DNA from: an uncultured bacterium
GTDB taxonomy: Bacteria; Verrucomicrobiota; Verrucomicrobiia; Verrucomicrobiales; V1-33
Direction of reading: 5' to 3'
Length of the DNA stretch: 33,756 nt
NCBI GenBank assembly: GCA_903936775.1
Contig: CAIZWU010000111.1
Coordinates: forward strand, 1 to 33,756
Under the pieces are notes generated by a model that ran no database searches, had not been told where the DNA came from, and worked only from the letters and a program-made list of their open reading frames with translations. This document shows positions 16,055 through 24,206 of the stretch, piece by piece. Position 1 is the first letter of the stretch. Each line of letters opens with the position of its first letter. The position numbers and the translations under genes are program-made.

Positions 16055-16684
16055 TTACTTTGTCTCCCGCACTTTGAGATGGCGGAACTGCACCGTCATC
16101 GCGAGGCCCCCGTGAATTTGCAGGCCGATCGGCCCCGGCGCGGCAAATTTGGCATCCTGGTAATTGACGGCCTCGGTCCCATTGATCCATACGGTGAAGG
16201 TGTCTCCCTTGGCGCGGATTTTGAAATGGTTCCAGTCTCCTGGCTTCAGCAGTTTTGCCCGTTCCTTGGCCTGTCCCGCCTCCGGATATTTGCCCAGGTA
16301 AAAGCAGCCTGTCATGTCCTGTTTCAAACTGCGCGACACGCCGATCTGTACCTGCAATTCCGGTTTGCGTATCATGAAACCGCTGTCGATCTCTCCTTCC
16401 CATCTGGCCTCGGCTTCCAGCTCAAAGTCGCCATACAGCTGCTCGGTCAATAGCATGTTACCCTTTTTGGCAGCATCATTGGTTCCGGTCAGAACTCCGT
16501 CCGCCACTTTCCAGAACGGATTGGGGGTGGGCACCTTCCAACCCGTCAGATCCTTGCCGTTGAAGAGCGGCAAGGCCACCACCTCTTCAGCACCGGCCGG
16601 ATTGGGCAGCAGCATCACTGCCACGAAGGCCGCAAGGCAGGGCAAAAGGCAGCGTCGGAACGGGCGGAAGGAGGAAGTAATCAT
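16055..16684 (-). CDS. DUF1080 family secreted protein (3-keto-disaccharide hydrolase-like)
   Basis: 209 residues from the ATG at 16684. A signal peptide with Arg-rich n-region and LLPCLAAFVAVMLLPNPAGA precedes a likely cleavage before EEVVALPL. The mature part is a concanavalin-like beta-sandwich typical of PF06439: LFNGKDLTGWKV at its start, FELEAEARWEGEIDSGFMIR in the middle, the late strands GDWNHFKIRAKGDTFTVWINGTEAVNY, then GPIGLQIHGG. This family is annotated as 3-keto-disaccharide hydrolase and is expanded in Planctomycetes and Verrucomicrobia, where it acts on sugars in the periplasm. The protein is a single-domain version. It is divergent from the SNF2 helicase gene. Confidence 0.88.
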   Translation of the reverse strand: MITSSFRPFRRCLLPCLAAFVAVMLLPNPAGAEEVVALPLFNGKDLTGWKVPTPNPFWKVADGVLTGTNDAAKKGNMLLTEQLYGDFELEAEARWEGEIDSGFMIRKPELQVQIGVSRSLKQDMTGCFYLGKYPEAGQAKERAKLLKPGDWNHFKIRAKGDTFTVWINGTEAVNYQDAKFAAPGPIGLQIHGGLAMTVQFRHLKVRETK

Positions 16685-16860
16685 GGGATGGAAACGGATG
16701 AAAATGAAGCGGAGCAAAAACACAGCGTTCAGGCAAGCCTCTTCTATCCGCCTTTGCACCTTTGCCGATGGATGTTCAGGCTGCCGTCCCTTTCCGGAAG
16801 CACTTGCTGCCAGCCAGGGCAGGGCATTCCTTTCCTGATCCTGACAAATCGCCGCCCGCC

Positions 16861-19563
16861 ATGTCCTTGTCCCTGACCTGCCTCCCCGAAGGCCTGCTCC
16901 TCCTCAGCGGTGAACCATCACCCGGAGATCCGTTGGAGCTGGTCCATGCCTTTTCCCAAAGCGCTGCCCATGCCCTGCTCCACCTTGCCGCCCGCCCGTC
17001 CCATGAGGCCCCGCCGGACCCTGCCCTGGCCTGGCTGCACCGCTTCAGCCACCACTGGATGGCCGAAGTTTGCCGCGCCCGGCACGACGCCCCACTGGTC
17101 CCGGCCGCCGATTCCACCGGCCATTCCCTCCTCACCTCCTGCGCCCAGGAGGCGCCGCCGTTCCCCGGTTCCGATTATTGCACGGCGGAAGTCCTCGCTA
17201 CCCTCTGGGCGGACGCCGGGACCGCTCTCGCGGCGGCCTGCACCGTGCATCCCGGTGGCCTTGACGACTATCTCCGCTCCAGCCGTGCCGGTTGGCACCT
17301 CGTCGGCCGGGTCACGTTCCACCTCGCGGAAAACAAACGGGACCCGGACCGGCCCTTTGCCTTCCTCGCCACTTACACAGATGCCCTCGGGGCCACCGGC
17401 AAACCACAGCATATTCCCCTTGGCCGCGCCCTCCAGACTTATGCCGCCTCCCCGGATCAGCGTACCCTCGACGCCATCCTGACTCCGGTCCGCACCGCCG
17501 CCGCCACCATTTCCTGGGTCCGCGAATTATTGGAATCCCGCCGGGTCTTTCAAGCCCTCGCCTGGACTCCGGCCGAAGCCTATCGCTTCATCCGCGACCT
17601 GCCCGCCCTCGAATCCGCTGGACTGGTGCTCAAGGTTCCGGACTGGTGGAAAGGCGGGCGCCCCTCACGTCCCGCGGTCCAGGTGAAGCTGGATCCAGAC
17701 AAATCCATGCTGGGGGTGGGGGCCATGCTGCAATTCCAGATCAGCACGACCCTCGAGGGCACTCCGCTCAGCGCGGAAGACTGGGCCCGCATCAAAAACA
17801 GCCCCACGGGTCTCGTCAACCTGCGTGGTCAATGGATTGAGATCGACCATGCCCAGCTCGGACAGGTGATGGACCACTGGAACAAAGTCGCGGCCGCCCA
17901 TGCCGGAGGGGGTCTGACATTCCACGAAGGCATGAGATTTCTTGCCGGATTCCAGCCCGGAGGACCCGTTCCTGCGGACGGGTTCATCGAAACCCTCACC
18001 AACTGGTCCCAGGTGGTGGCCGGTAAAAATCTTGAAGCGGCCCTCGATCAAATCCGCAATCCTGACACCCCGTCCGTTCCGCCTTCCCTCCAGGCCACCC
18101 TGCGCCCCTACCAGGAAAAAGGCCTCGCGTGGCTCACCTTCATGCGCCGCCTTGGCCTTGGGGCCTGCCTCGCCGATGACATGGGTCTCGGCAAAACCCT
18201 GCAAGTGATTGCCTTGCTGGCCAGCCCGGCCCCGCCGGGGGCCGCCCCTTCCCCCGTCCTTCTGGTGGTGCCCGCCAGCCTCCTGGGGAATTGGCTGTCG
18301 GAATTTACGAAATTCGCGCCCCAACTCCGCATCTTCCCCGCCCATCCGTCCCGCACCCCGCGCGACCAGTTGGACGCCGCGCTCGCCCGCCCTGCGGAAG
18401 CCTTCCCCAACCATCACGCGGTCCTCACTACCTACGGTGTCCTGCAACGCACCCCTTCCCTGCAAAACCACCGATGGCAGGCCATCATCCTTGATGAGGC
18501 CCAAGCCATCAAAAACGCCGGCACCTCCCAGGCCAAGGCCGTCAAAAAAGCCTCCGCGCCTTGGCGGCTGGCCCTCACCGGCACTCCGATCGAAAACCGC
18601 CCTGGCGACCTGTGGTCCCTCTTCGATTTCCTCAACCCCGGCCTCCTCGGCGGGGCCACGGCTTTCGCCAGCACCCTCAAACGTCTTGCCGAATCTCCCG
18701 CCTCCGGTGGATACGCGCCCCTGCGCCGGCTGGTTTCACCTTACATCCTGCGGCGCATGAAGACGGACAAGTCCATCATCGCGGATCTCCCTGATAAAAC
18801 AGAGGTCATGGCGTCCTGTACCCTCAGCCGCAAGCAGGCCATCATCTACGGCAAGCTGGTGGAGCAACTCAAAGCCGACCTCAACGACCCCAACCTCGAA
18901 CCCATGCAGCGGCGCGGACTGGTGGTCGGTTACCTCATGAAGTTCAAACAGGTCTGCAACCACAGCAGCCATTGGAGTGGGGATGGCGTCTATGCGCCGG
19001 CCGACAGCGGTAAATTCCAACGGCTCGCCGAACTCTGCCAGGACATCGCCGACCGCCAGGAGCGCGTCCTCATTTTCACCCAGTTCCGGGAAATCATCGA
19101 TCCCCTCCACGCCTTCCTGACCACGCTCTTCAAGCGCCCCGGGCTCGTTCTGCACGGCGGCACCCCTGTGAAGGAACGGCAAAAACTGGTTGATCAATTC
19201 CAAGCGCCCGGAGGGCCGCCTTTTTTCCTGCTGAGCGTCAAAGCGGGCGGGACCGGACTAACCCTGACCGCCGCCAGCCACGTCATCCACTTCGACCGCT
19301 GGTGGAACCCCGCTGTCGAAAACCAAGCCACCGACCGCGCCTACCGGATCGGCCAGAAACGCAATGTCCTGGTCCATAAATTCGTGACCACCGGCACCCT
19401 TGAAGAACGCATTGATGCCATGATCGAGGACAAAAAAGCCACCGCCCACCAACTGCTGGGTCCGGAAGCGGGAGCCGAAACCGCCCTTATCGAAATGACC
19501 AACGAAGCCCTCCTGAAATTCGTTTCCCTTGACGCCGCCACCGCGCTGGGCGGCGGGGCTTGA
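16861..19563 (+). CDS. SNF2-family DEAD/DEAH box helicase
   Basis: 900 residues from the ATG at 16861. The N-terminal half (about 1-400) lacks enzymatic motifs. Around residues 225-360 it contains the bacterial SNF2-associated region (PDWWKGGRPSRPAVQVKLD, then GLVNLRGQWIEIDHAQL). The motor carries LRPYQEKGLAWL, Walker A DMGLGKT (440-446), DEAQ (545-548), TGTPIENRPGDLWSLFDFL (from 573), SVKAGGTGLTLTAASHVIHF and motif VI QATDRAYRIGQ (822-832). Proteins of this type are ATP-driven DNA translocases; bacterial members are linked to transcription recycling, repair or defence, and nothing here selects among these. No SWIM-domain or nuclease partner is adjacent. An in-frame start at 16762 would add 33 residues without similarity. 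Confidence 0.93.
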   Translation: MSLSLTCLPEGLLLLSGEPSPGDPLELVHAFSQSAAHALLHLAARPSHEAPPDPALAWLHRFSHHWMAEVCRARHDAPLVPAADSTGHSLLTSCAQEAPPFPGSDYCTAEVLATLWADAGTALAAACTVHPGGLDDYLRSSRAGWHLVGRVTFHLAENKRDPDRPFAFLATYTDALGATGKPQHIPLGRALQTYAASPDQRTLDAILTPVRTAAATISWVRELLESRRVFQALAWTPAEAYRFIRDLPALESAGLVLKVPDWWKGGRPSRPAVQVKLDPDKSMLGVGAMLQFQISTTLEGTPLSAEDWARIKNSPTGLVNLRGQWIEIDHAQLGQVMDHWNKVAAAHAGGGLTFHEGMRFLAGFQPGGPVPADGFIETLTNWSQVVAGKNLEAALDQIRNPDTPSVPPSLQATLRPYQEKGLAWLTFMRRLGLGACLADDMGLGKTLQVIALLASPAPPGAAPSPVLLVVPASLLGNWLSEFTKFAPQLRIFPAHPSRTPRDQLDAALARPAEAFPNHHAVLTTYGVLQRTPSLQNHRWQAIILDEAQAIKNAGTSQAKAVKKASAPWRLALTGTPIENRPGDLWSLFDFLNPGLLGGATAFASTLKRLAESPASGGYAPLRRLVSPYILRRMKTDKSIIADLPDKTEVMASCTLSRKQAIIYGKLVEQLKADLNDPNLEPMQRRGLVVGYLMKFKQVCNHSSHWSGDGVYAPADSGKFQRLAELCQDIADRQERVLIFTQFREIIDPLHAFLTTLFKRPGLVLHGGTPVKERQKLVDQFQAPGGPPFFLLSVKAGGTGLTLTAASHVIHFDRWWNPAVENQATDRAYRIGQKRNVLVHKFVTTGTLEERIDAMIEDKKATAHQLLGPEAGAETALIEMTNEALLKFVSLDAATALGGGA

Positions 19564-19574
19564 TCCGTGAAAGG

Positions 19575-19850
19575 TCACCCCTCAACTTCCGGGGAGACCC
19601 GGGGCACCCGGGAAGGCCCCCGGACCACCACGCGTCTGGCCCGGAGAGGCTGGCGGGCAGGTTGTTTCAGCATCTGCATTTGAGCAGAATGCCGGGCGTC
19701 GGCGTAAAACCGATGCACCACCAGAATGGCGTGGATTATGCCGGGAATCCAGAAAATGAGTGTGAGCACCAAATTCAGCAGGCCCGCGAGGGGACGGCCG
19801 CAACTGAATACGGCAAGGGGTGGAAGCACGATGGCGAGAAAATATCTCAC
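19575..19850 (-). CDS. YqaE/Pmp3-family small membrane protein with basic tail
   Basis: 91 residues from a GTG start. The first 50 residues match the Pmp3/YqaE family: LAIVLPPLAVFSCGRPLAGLLN, then LTLIFWIPGIIHAILVV, two membrane helices with the conserved P-P-L-A-V and W-I-P-G-x-I-H-A motifs. Family members are usually about 50-60 residues and associate with membrane stress tolerance. This one has an unusual 40-residue tail rich in Arg, Pro and Val. The tail reads across GC-rich sequence up to the SNF2 stop, only 11 bases away, so the normal stop may have been lost. The two genes converge. Confidence 0.78.
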   Translation of the reverse strand: MRYFLAIVLPPLAVFSCGRPLAGLLNLVLTLIFWIPGIIHAILVVHRFYADARHSAQMQMLKQPARQPLRARRVVVRGPSRVPRVSPEVEG

Positions 19851-19935
19851 GGGAAAAAGGGCGATAAAATCAATCCTGACAAGGGGCAGTCAATCACCAG
19901 GAGGCTCCCTCCAGCCGGGCCGGCTGAAGAGCTTA

Positions 19936-20829
19936 TTAGGAGCCGGTGACGAGCTTCACGAGGGCGGAGGATTTTTCGTAAAGGCTTTTCACCTGGGCGG
20001 GCTCGAAGGGTTTGCCTTCGGGCATGTCGATCAGGACGCGGATTTCTTCGAGACCCGGGCGGAGCGTTTTGAGCCAGGAACGCTTTTGGAGAGTGGGGTT
20101 CAGTTCCGCCAGCATGGCGGTGAAGTATTCGAGCAGGTCAGTGCGGGCGAGCAGGCCGGCGCGTTCCGGCGAAAACGGATCGGAGGCGGCCCCGCTGGCG
20201 ATTTGCAGGCCACGCAGCCAGCCGCCCAAGCTGATCAAATGCGCCATTTCCATGTCGCGGAGCAGCACCATGTCGCTTTCGACATCCTTTTGGGTGCCCG
20301 CGAGGTCGCTGCGCAGGGTCTTCCAATCGCCAAGGGCGGAGTTTTCGAGCAGACTTTTGGCATGTTCGGTGACGCGGGCGCCGGCCCCGAGGGATTTGGC
20401 GTGTTTCAGGACCGCCCGCCCGACGTCCTCCAGATCCGAAACTTTTTCAGTTTGCACGGAGAGGAAACCATCGCCGATCAGCACCCCGAGGGAAAGAGCG
20501 ACCAAGGCCCGGTCGCTCCCGACGGACTTGGGAACGGGACGTTTGAGCTTGTCATAGGGTAACGAACCGAGGGCTTCCATCTGCCCGAAGATTTTGCGGA
20601 TGGAGGGGGTGGTGAATTGATTGACCCCATATTCCTCGCGGAGGTGATCGTCTTCGAGGAGGTCGTCCGGCACTTCCGGTTTGCCATTCTCAGGTTTGAG
20701 CGGCGTGGCGGGTGCTGTTTCCGGAGGGGGAGGGGACGCCGGTTTTTGCGCCTGGGCCGGATGGAGCGCAAGACTGAACAGGAGAGCAGCCAGCGGGCAG
20801 AGGAAAGCGGCGGATGGGTGGAGGGACAT
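19936..20829 (-). CDS. Secreted protein of unknown function
   Basis: 297 residues. A signal peptide (AAFLCPLAALLFSLALHPAQAQ, about 7-28) precedes a Pro-rich linker (about 30-52) and a mostly helical mature part. A distinctive segment, YGVNQFTTPSIRKIFGQMEAL (about 67-87), is followed by SVGSDRALVALSLGVLIGDGFLSVQ and later by MAHLISLGGWLRGLQIAS. I have the impression of a conserved Verrucomicrobia family of exported helical proteins but cannot name it. No catalytic motif or anchor is seen. It is divergent from the glycosyltransferase gene, sharing a 177-base hairpin-rich intergenic region. Confidence 0.68.
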   Translation of the reverse strand: MSLHPSAAFLCPLAALLFSLALHPAQAQKPASPPPPETAPATPLKPENGKPEVPDDLLEDDHLREEYGVNQFTTPSIRKIFGQMEALGSLPYDKLKRPVPKSVGSDRALVALSLGVLIGDGFLSVQTEKVSDLEDVGRAVLKHAKSLGAGARVTEHAKSLLENSALGDWKTLRSDLAGTQKDVESDMVLLRDMEMAHLISLGGWLRGLQIASGAASDPFSPERAGLLARTDLLEYFTAMLAELNPTLQKRSWLKTLRPGLEEIRVLIDMPEGKPFEPAQVKSLYEKSSALVKLVTGS

Positions 20830-20843
20830 GGAACTCGCGTTGT

Positions 20844-21005
20844 AAAGGGTGGGGGACCCTTTGGCTTATGGCAAATATCAACTGGGAGGGCATTGATTTC
20901 GAGTCTTTTCCTCGGAATATTTGCTCTGTTGACGGGGGGGGCAACAAGTTGCTCTTTCCCAATCCCCGGCCCGGTGCCTTTTCGCCGGGCCAGTTTTGTT
21001 TTTAC
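20844..21005 (+). promoter_or_regulatory. Hairpin-rich leader of the glycosyltransferase gene ending in a terminator-like stem
   Basis: Three elements precede the ATG at 21007. AAAGGGT/ACCCTTT (20844-20850 and 20856-20862) is a 7-bp stem. GCAAC (20941-20945) can pair with GTTGC (20948-20952), or its CAAC with GTTG at 20928-20931, so these are mutually exclusive foldings. GGCCCGG/CCGGGCC (20968-20974 and 20985-20991) is followed by AGTTTTGTTTTTAC, a terminator-like structure ending directly at the start codon. A weak promoter, TTGATT-N16-GAATAT (20893-20920), may lie inside. The arrangement suggests attenuation; this is inference. Confidence 0.45.
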
Positions 21006-21006
21006 T

Positions 21007-22503
21007 ATGCATTGGCTGACTATTCTTTGGCTTTGCTGCTACACATTTGTGGTGGTCGGGCTGTCCGCGTTCGGGGTCCATCGTTGGTTTATGGTGGGGC
21101 TCTTCTGGAAGAATCTGAAAAATCCACCGCAGCCAAAGGGGCGTTTCGAAAAGTTGCCTCTCATCACGGTGCAACTTCCTATTTATAATGAACGCCTCGT
21201 GGTGTCCCGTTTGGTCAAGGCGGTGTCGGAGCTGGATTACCCGCGGGAATTGCTCGAAATCCAAATTCTGGACGACTCCACCGACGAGACAAAACAGATC
21301 TGCGAGGCCGAAGCCGCGCAGTTGAAGGCTCGCGGATTCGACGTGACCCTGCTGCACCGGGTGGACCGCACGGGCTACAAGGCAGGGGCGCTGGAAAACG
21401 GCATGGCTCAGGCCAAGGGTGACTTTATCTTCATCCTCGATGCCGACTTCGTGCCCACCCCGGGGGTGCTGCACGAAATGGTGCACTATTTCACGGACGA
21501 GAAGATCGGGATGATCCAGACCCGTTGGGGGCATCTGAATCGCGATTACTCCCTGCTCACCAAGGCTCAGGCTCTTTTCCTGGACGGCCACCTCGTGGTG
21601 GAGCAAGTCGCCCGCAGCCGCAGTGGCCGCTTTTTTAATTTCAATGGGACCGCCGGCATTTGGAGGAAACAAACCATCCTCGATGCCGGGGGCTGGCAGC
21701 ACGATACGCTGACGGAGGACTTGGATCTGAGCTATCGCGCTCAGATGAAGGGGTGGAAATTCATTTTCCTCAAGGACGTGATCAGCCCCGCCGAACTGCC
21801 GGTGGACATCAATGGCTTCAAGAGCCAGCAATTCCGCTGGACCAAGGGATCCATCCAGACCTGCCGGAAAATCCTGGGCCCGGTTTGGCTCAGCGATATT
21901 CCACTGCTGCTCAAGATCGAAGCCACCATCCACCTTGGGGCCAACTACGCTTACTTTTTGGTCTTCCTCATGCTCTTCCTCGTCTTTCCCGGAGCGGGCA
22001 AGGAGTTCACCATGGGGGGCTACCGGACTTGGTGCTTTGATTTTCCGATCCTCCTGCTGACGACCGGCTCCGTGGGTGCCTTTTACCTCTCCAGCCAGAT
22101 CGCCGCCTACCCGAAGACCGGGTGGAGAAACATCATCTACCTTCCGGTGCTCCTCGCCTTGGGGATCGGCATGAGCATCAGCAATGGAAAAGGTGTCATC
22201 GAAGCCATGCTTGGCCAGGAAAGTGCATTCATCCGGACTCCGAAGTATGGAATCGAGAAAAAGGGTCAACTCTGGAAGCCAGCGGCGGGTCGTTCGACGA
22301 AAAAAGGCCTGCTGGGGTTGGAAATCTTGCTTGCTTTGTATTTCACAGGTGTCGTTATTTTTACAATTTTAAATAATTATTGGAGTTCTTTGCCATTTCT
22401 GCTTATATTCATGCTGGGGTTCTGGGGGATTGTAGCGGGTTCTTTCCCGCAACTCTTCCGGAATCGGCAACCAGATGAACCGGACGGACCTGCCGCTGTC
22501 TGA
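21007..22503 (+). CDS. Family 2 processive glycosyltransferase (cellulose synthase/CslA-like)
   Basis: 498 residues from the ATG at 21007. One N-terminal membrane helix, a cytoplasmic GT-A domain and about five to six C-terminal membrane helices are visible. The catalytic motifs of processive GT2 enzymes are intact: VQLPIYNER (about 54-62), DDSTD (89-93), DAD (145-147), TED (236-238) and QQFRW (274-278, the QxxRW motif). Such enzymes use a nucleotide sugar to build and extrude a beta-linked polysaccharide; glucan or mannan is likely, but the product cannot be deduced. The frame stays open upstream to 20617, but that part is antisense to the neighbouring gene and lies before the leader terminator. 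The stop is 43 bases before the chosen transpeptidase start, suggesting an operon. Confidence 0.9.
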   Translation: MHWLTILWLCCYTFVVVGLSAFGVHRWFMVGLFWKNLKNPPQPKGRFEKLPLITVQLPIYNERLVVSRLVKAVSELDYPRELLEIQILDDSTDETKQICEAEAAQLKARGFDVTLLHRVDRTGYKAGALENGMAQAKGDFIFILDADFVPTPGVLHEMVHYFTDEKIGMIQTRWGHLNRDYSLLTKAQALFLDGHLVVEQVARSRSGRFFNFNGTAGIWRKQTILDAGGWQHDTLTEDLDLSYRAQMKGWKFIFLKDVISPAELPVDINGFKSQQFRWTKGSIQTCRKILGPVWLSDIPLLLKIEATIHLGANYAYFLVFLMLFLVFPGAGKEFTMGGYRTWCFDFPILLLTTGSVGAFYLSSQIAAYPKTGWRNIIYLPVLLALGIGMSISNGKGVIEAMLGQESAFIRTPKYGIEKKGQLWKPAAGRSTKKGLLGLEILLALYFTGVVIFTILNNYWSSLPFLLIFMLGFWGIVAGSFPQLFRNRQPDEPDGPAAV

Positions 22504-22546
22504 AAATTCTAAAAAAATGAGTGCTTCAATCCACTGCTTTTCCACG

Positions 22547-23239
22547 ATGTCCCGCCGCTCCCTGCGGCAGACCTTGGCGCTGCTGAGTGTGATCGCGGCG
22601 TGTGTCCTTTCCAGCTGCTCGACCAGCAAGCCGGCGCGGGAAATGCGGATCAGCGTCGCGGATCAAAAACTCGCCCTGTATGAAAATGGCGAGCCGGTCC
22701 GGGTCTACAAGGTATCCACCTCCAAATTTGGATTGGGCGACAGCCCCTCCAGCAATTGCACGCCCATCGGCAAAATGAAGGTGGCCAAAAAGATTGGCTA
22801 CGGGCTGCCACCCGGCATGGTCTTCAAGAGCCGGCAGCCTACAGGTGAAGTGCTCCGGCCCAATGCCCCCGGCCGCGACCCCATTGTCACCCGCATCATG
22901 TGGCTCCAAGGCACTGAGAGTCAAACCCGCAACGCCTACCGCCGCTTCATCTATATCCACGGCACGCCGGAAGAATCCACCATTGGACGTCCCGCCAGTT
23001 TTGGCTGCATCCGGATGCGGAGCATGGATGTGATCGATCTTTTCAACCATGTGCCGGAAGGCATTCCGGTTCAGATCGTCAAAGGCCGTCTGCCGGGAGA
23101 TGCCCGCAACCAGCAGGAATATGTCTACACCCCGCCACCGGCGCCCCCCGCGGCCCTCAAACATTACGGCCCGGCCCGGCAGCAAGGCAGCCATACCAAG
23201 TCGACCGCCATGGCCAGCACCCGGCGCAGCAAATCCTGA
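22547..23239 (+). CDS. L,D-transpeptidase (YkuD) lipoprotein
   Basis: 230 residues from the ATG at 22547. MSRRSLRQTLALLSVIAACVLSSC is a lipoprotein signal whose lipobox cysteine is residue 24. The YkuD domain follows: RISVADQKLALYENGEPVRVYKVST, the His motif IHGT (His138) and the catalytic PASFGCIRM (Cys154). Enzymes of this fold make 3-3 crosslinks in peptidoglycan or attach proteins to it. The Pro-rich C-terminal 45 residues end in basic residues and may contact the cell wall. In-frame ATGs at 22517 and 22475 are also possible; 22475 would overlap the glycosyltransferase by 29 bases. 22547 is chosen because it gives a normal n-region. Confidence 0.87.
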   Translation: MSRRSLRQTLALLSVIAACVLSSCSTSKPAREMRISVADQKLALYENGEPVRVYKVSTSKFGLGDSPSSNCTPIGKMKVAKKIGYGLPPGMVFKSRQPTGEVLRPNAPGRDPIVTRIMWLQGTESQTRNAYRRFIYIHGTPEESTIGRPASFGCIRMRSMDVIDLFNHVPEGIPVQIVKGRLPGDARNQQEYVYTPPPAPPAALKHYGPARQQGSHTKSTAMASTRRSKS

Positions 23240-23260
23240 ACGTAAATGGCGACGCACCGC

Positions 23261-23288
23261 TTGACACCCGGGAATCCGCGTTTAGTCT
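23261..23288 (+). promoter_or_regulatory. Probable sigma-70-type promoter of rpsT
   Basis: TTGACA (23261-23266) is a perfect -35 box. With 16 bases spacing, TAGTCT (23283-23288) is a weak -10 box. It lies 36 bases before the rpsT ATG and after the L,D-transpeptidase stop, consistent with a ribosomal protein gene having its own promoter. Confidence 0.55.
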
Positions 23289-23324
23289 CCGCTCCCTTTT
23301 TCAAGCTCACGAATTTCCAAAGCA

Positions 23325-23591
23325 ATGGCCAACAACAAATCTGCCAAAAAGCGCAACCGCCAAACGGTCGCCCGCACCGCCCGTAACCGCTCCATCAAGA
23401 GCCGCGTCAAAAATGCCCGCAAGGCTGCCCTTGCTGCCATCCTGACCGGAGACAAGGACGTCATCGCCGCCAAGGTCGCGATCTACGCGTCCACCGCTGA
23501 CAAGGCCGCGAACAAGAATGTCATCCACAAAAACGCGGCCAGCCGCTTCAAGTCCCGTATCGCTGCGGCTCTGGCCAAGGCCAGTGCCTGA
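23325..23591 (+). CDS. rpsT: 30S ribosomal protein S20
   Basis: 88 residues. The N-terminus MANNKSAKKRNRQTVARTAR and the three-helix, Lys/Arg/Ala-rich composition are characteristic of S20, which binds the 5' domain of 16S rRNA early in small-subunit assembly. HKNAASRFKSRIAAALAKAS is the conserved C-terminal helix. The length matches the family. No SD precedes the ATG (TTTCCAAAGCA). The gene has its own promoter and a strong terminator, so it is monocistronic. Confidence 0.97.
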   Translation: MANNKSAKKRNRQTVARTARNRSIKSRVKNARKAALAAILTGDKDVIAAKVAIYASTADKAANKNVIHKNAASRFKSRIAAALAKASA

Positions 23592-23611
23592 TTTCAGATT
23601 CCCCTTTTCCC

Positions 23612-23644
23612 AGCGCATCTTCCTCACGGAAGGTGCGCTTTTTT
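23612..23644 (+). terminator. Rho-independent terminator of rpsT
   Basis: A 12-bp stem (23612-23623 with 23628-23639, one G-U pair) has a TCAC tetraloop and is followed by a T6 run (23639-23644). It lies 20 bases after the rpsT stop. Confidence 0.92.
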
Positions 23645-24136
23645 GTGCTGGGAACGGGCTTTTTTTGAGGGTTGGCGGATTTATTGTTAGAAACGACCAG
23701 GGGTCTCCGCTTGGTTTGGATCAGTTACCCCACCGCCGCGGTGCTGGCCACTGTGGTGCCGCCGCAACGATCTTTACCGCTTCAAACTGTGAACTGGACC
23801 GGGGCCGGCCTCCTGGCCAAAGCCGGCAATCCCTGCTGGTAGGGTGAGCCTACGGCAGTGACCCGGGGGTCGCCATCACCGTAGTCCCGATTCCCGAATC
23901 AACGGAGGCCGTTCTCGTTTGGTTCACGGGCCTGCTGGCCGGCGTCGCTTCCATGTCCACTGCAAGAGGTCGATTCGAAATGATGGCCTCGGGGAGGCCC
24001 CTCCGGCTGAATGTCCGGGTGGCAAACTTGAAGGAATTCATTCCAAGGATCCCACCCGGGAAATGTTCCTTCCTACTCCCGGGGAACCCCACGGCAATTT
24101 TGACGCCAGGGGTTTCCTGGTCTGCCCCGGAAAGCC
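23645..24136. other. Gene-free stretch, possibly decayed coding DNA
   Basis: About 490 bases without a convincing gene. On the plus strand three frames each carry short plausible stretches broken by stops: TVNWTGAGLLAKAGNP near 23795-23840, and VVPIPESTEAVLVWFTGLLAG near 23880-23945. The latter loosely resembles a degenerate PEP-CTERM sorting tail (Pro-Glu motif plus hydrophobic helix). No intact reading frame, repeat or RNA structure is recognisable. It may be the relic of an exported-protein gene, but this is weak. Confidence 0.3.
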
Positions 24137-24171
24137 AAAAGAGGCCGGGCACCCTCACAGGTGCCCGGCCT
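24137..24171 (-). terminator. Terminator of the choice-of-anchor I gene
   Basis: AGGCCGGGCACC (24142-24153) and GGTGCCCGGCCT (24160-24171) form a perfect 12-bp stem with a 6-base loop. Read on the minus strand it is followed by CTTTT. It lies 35 bases after the stop of the minus-strand gene ending at 24207. Confidence 0.8.
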
Positions 24172-24206
24172 GGATTCCGGCCAATGTGGCTGATGAGCGG
24201 GCCAGA

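Noticed and set aside
20617..21006. Extension of the glycosyltransferase by 130 codons
   Set aside because: The extension is antisense to the secreted-protein gene and would cross the leader hairpins. The membrane helix starts at the ATG at 21007.
20878..22269. A 463-codon minus-strand frame
   Set aside because: It lies antisense to the glycosyltransferase, which carries all the catalytic motifs.
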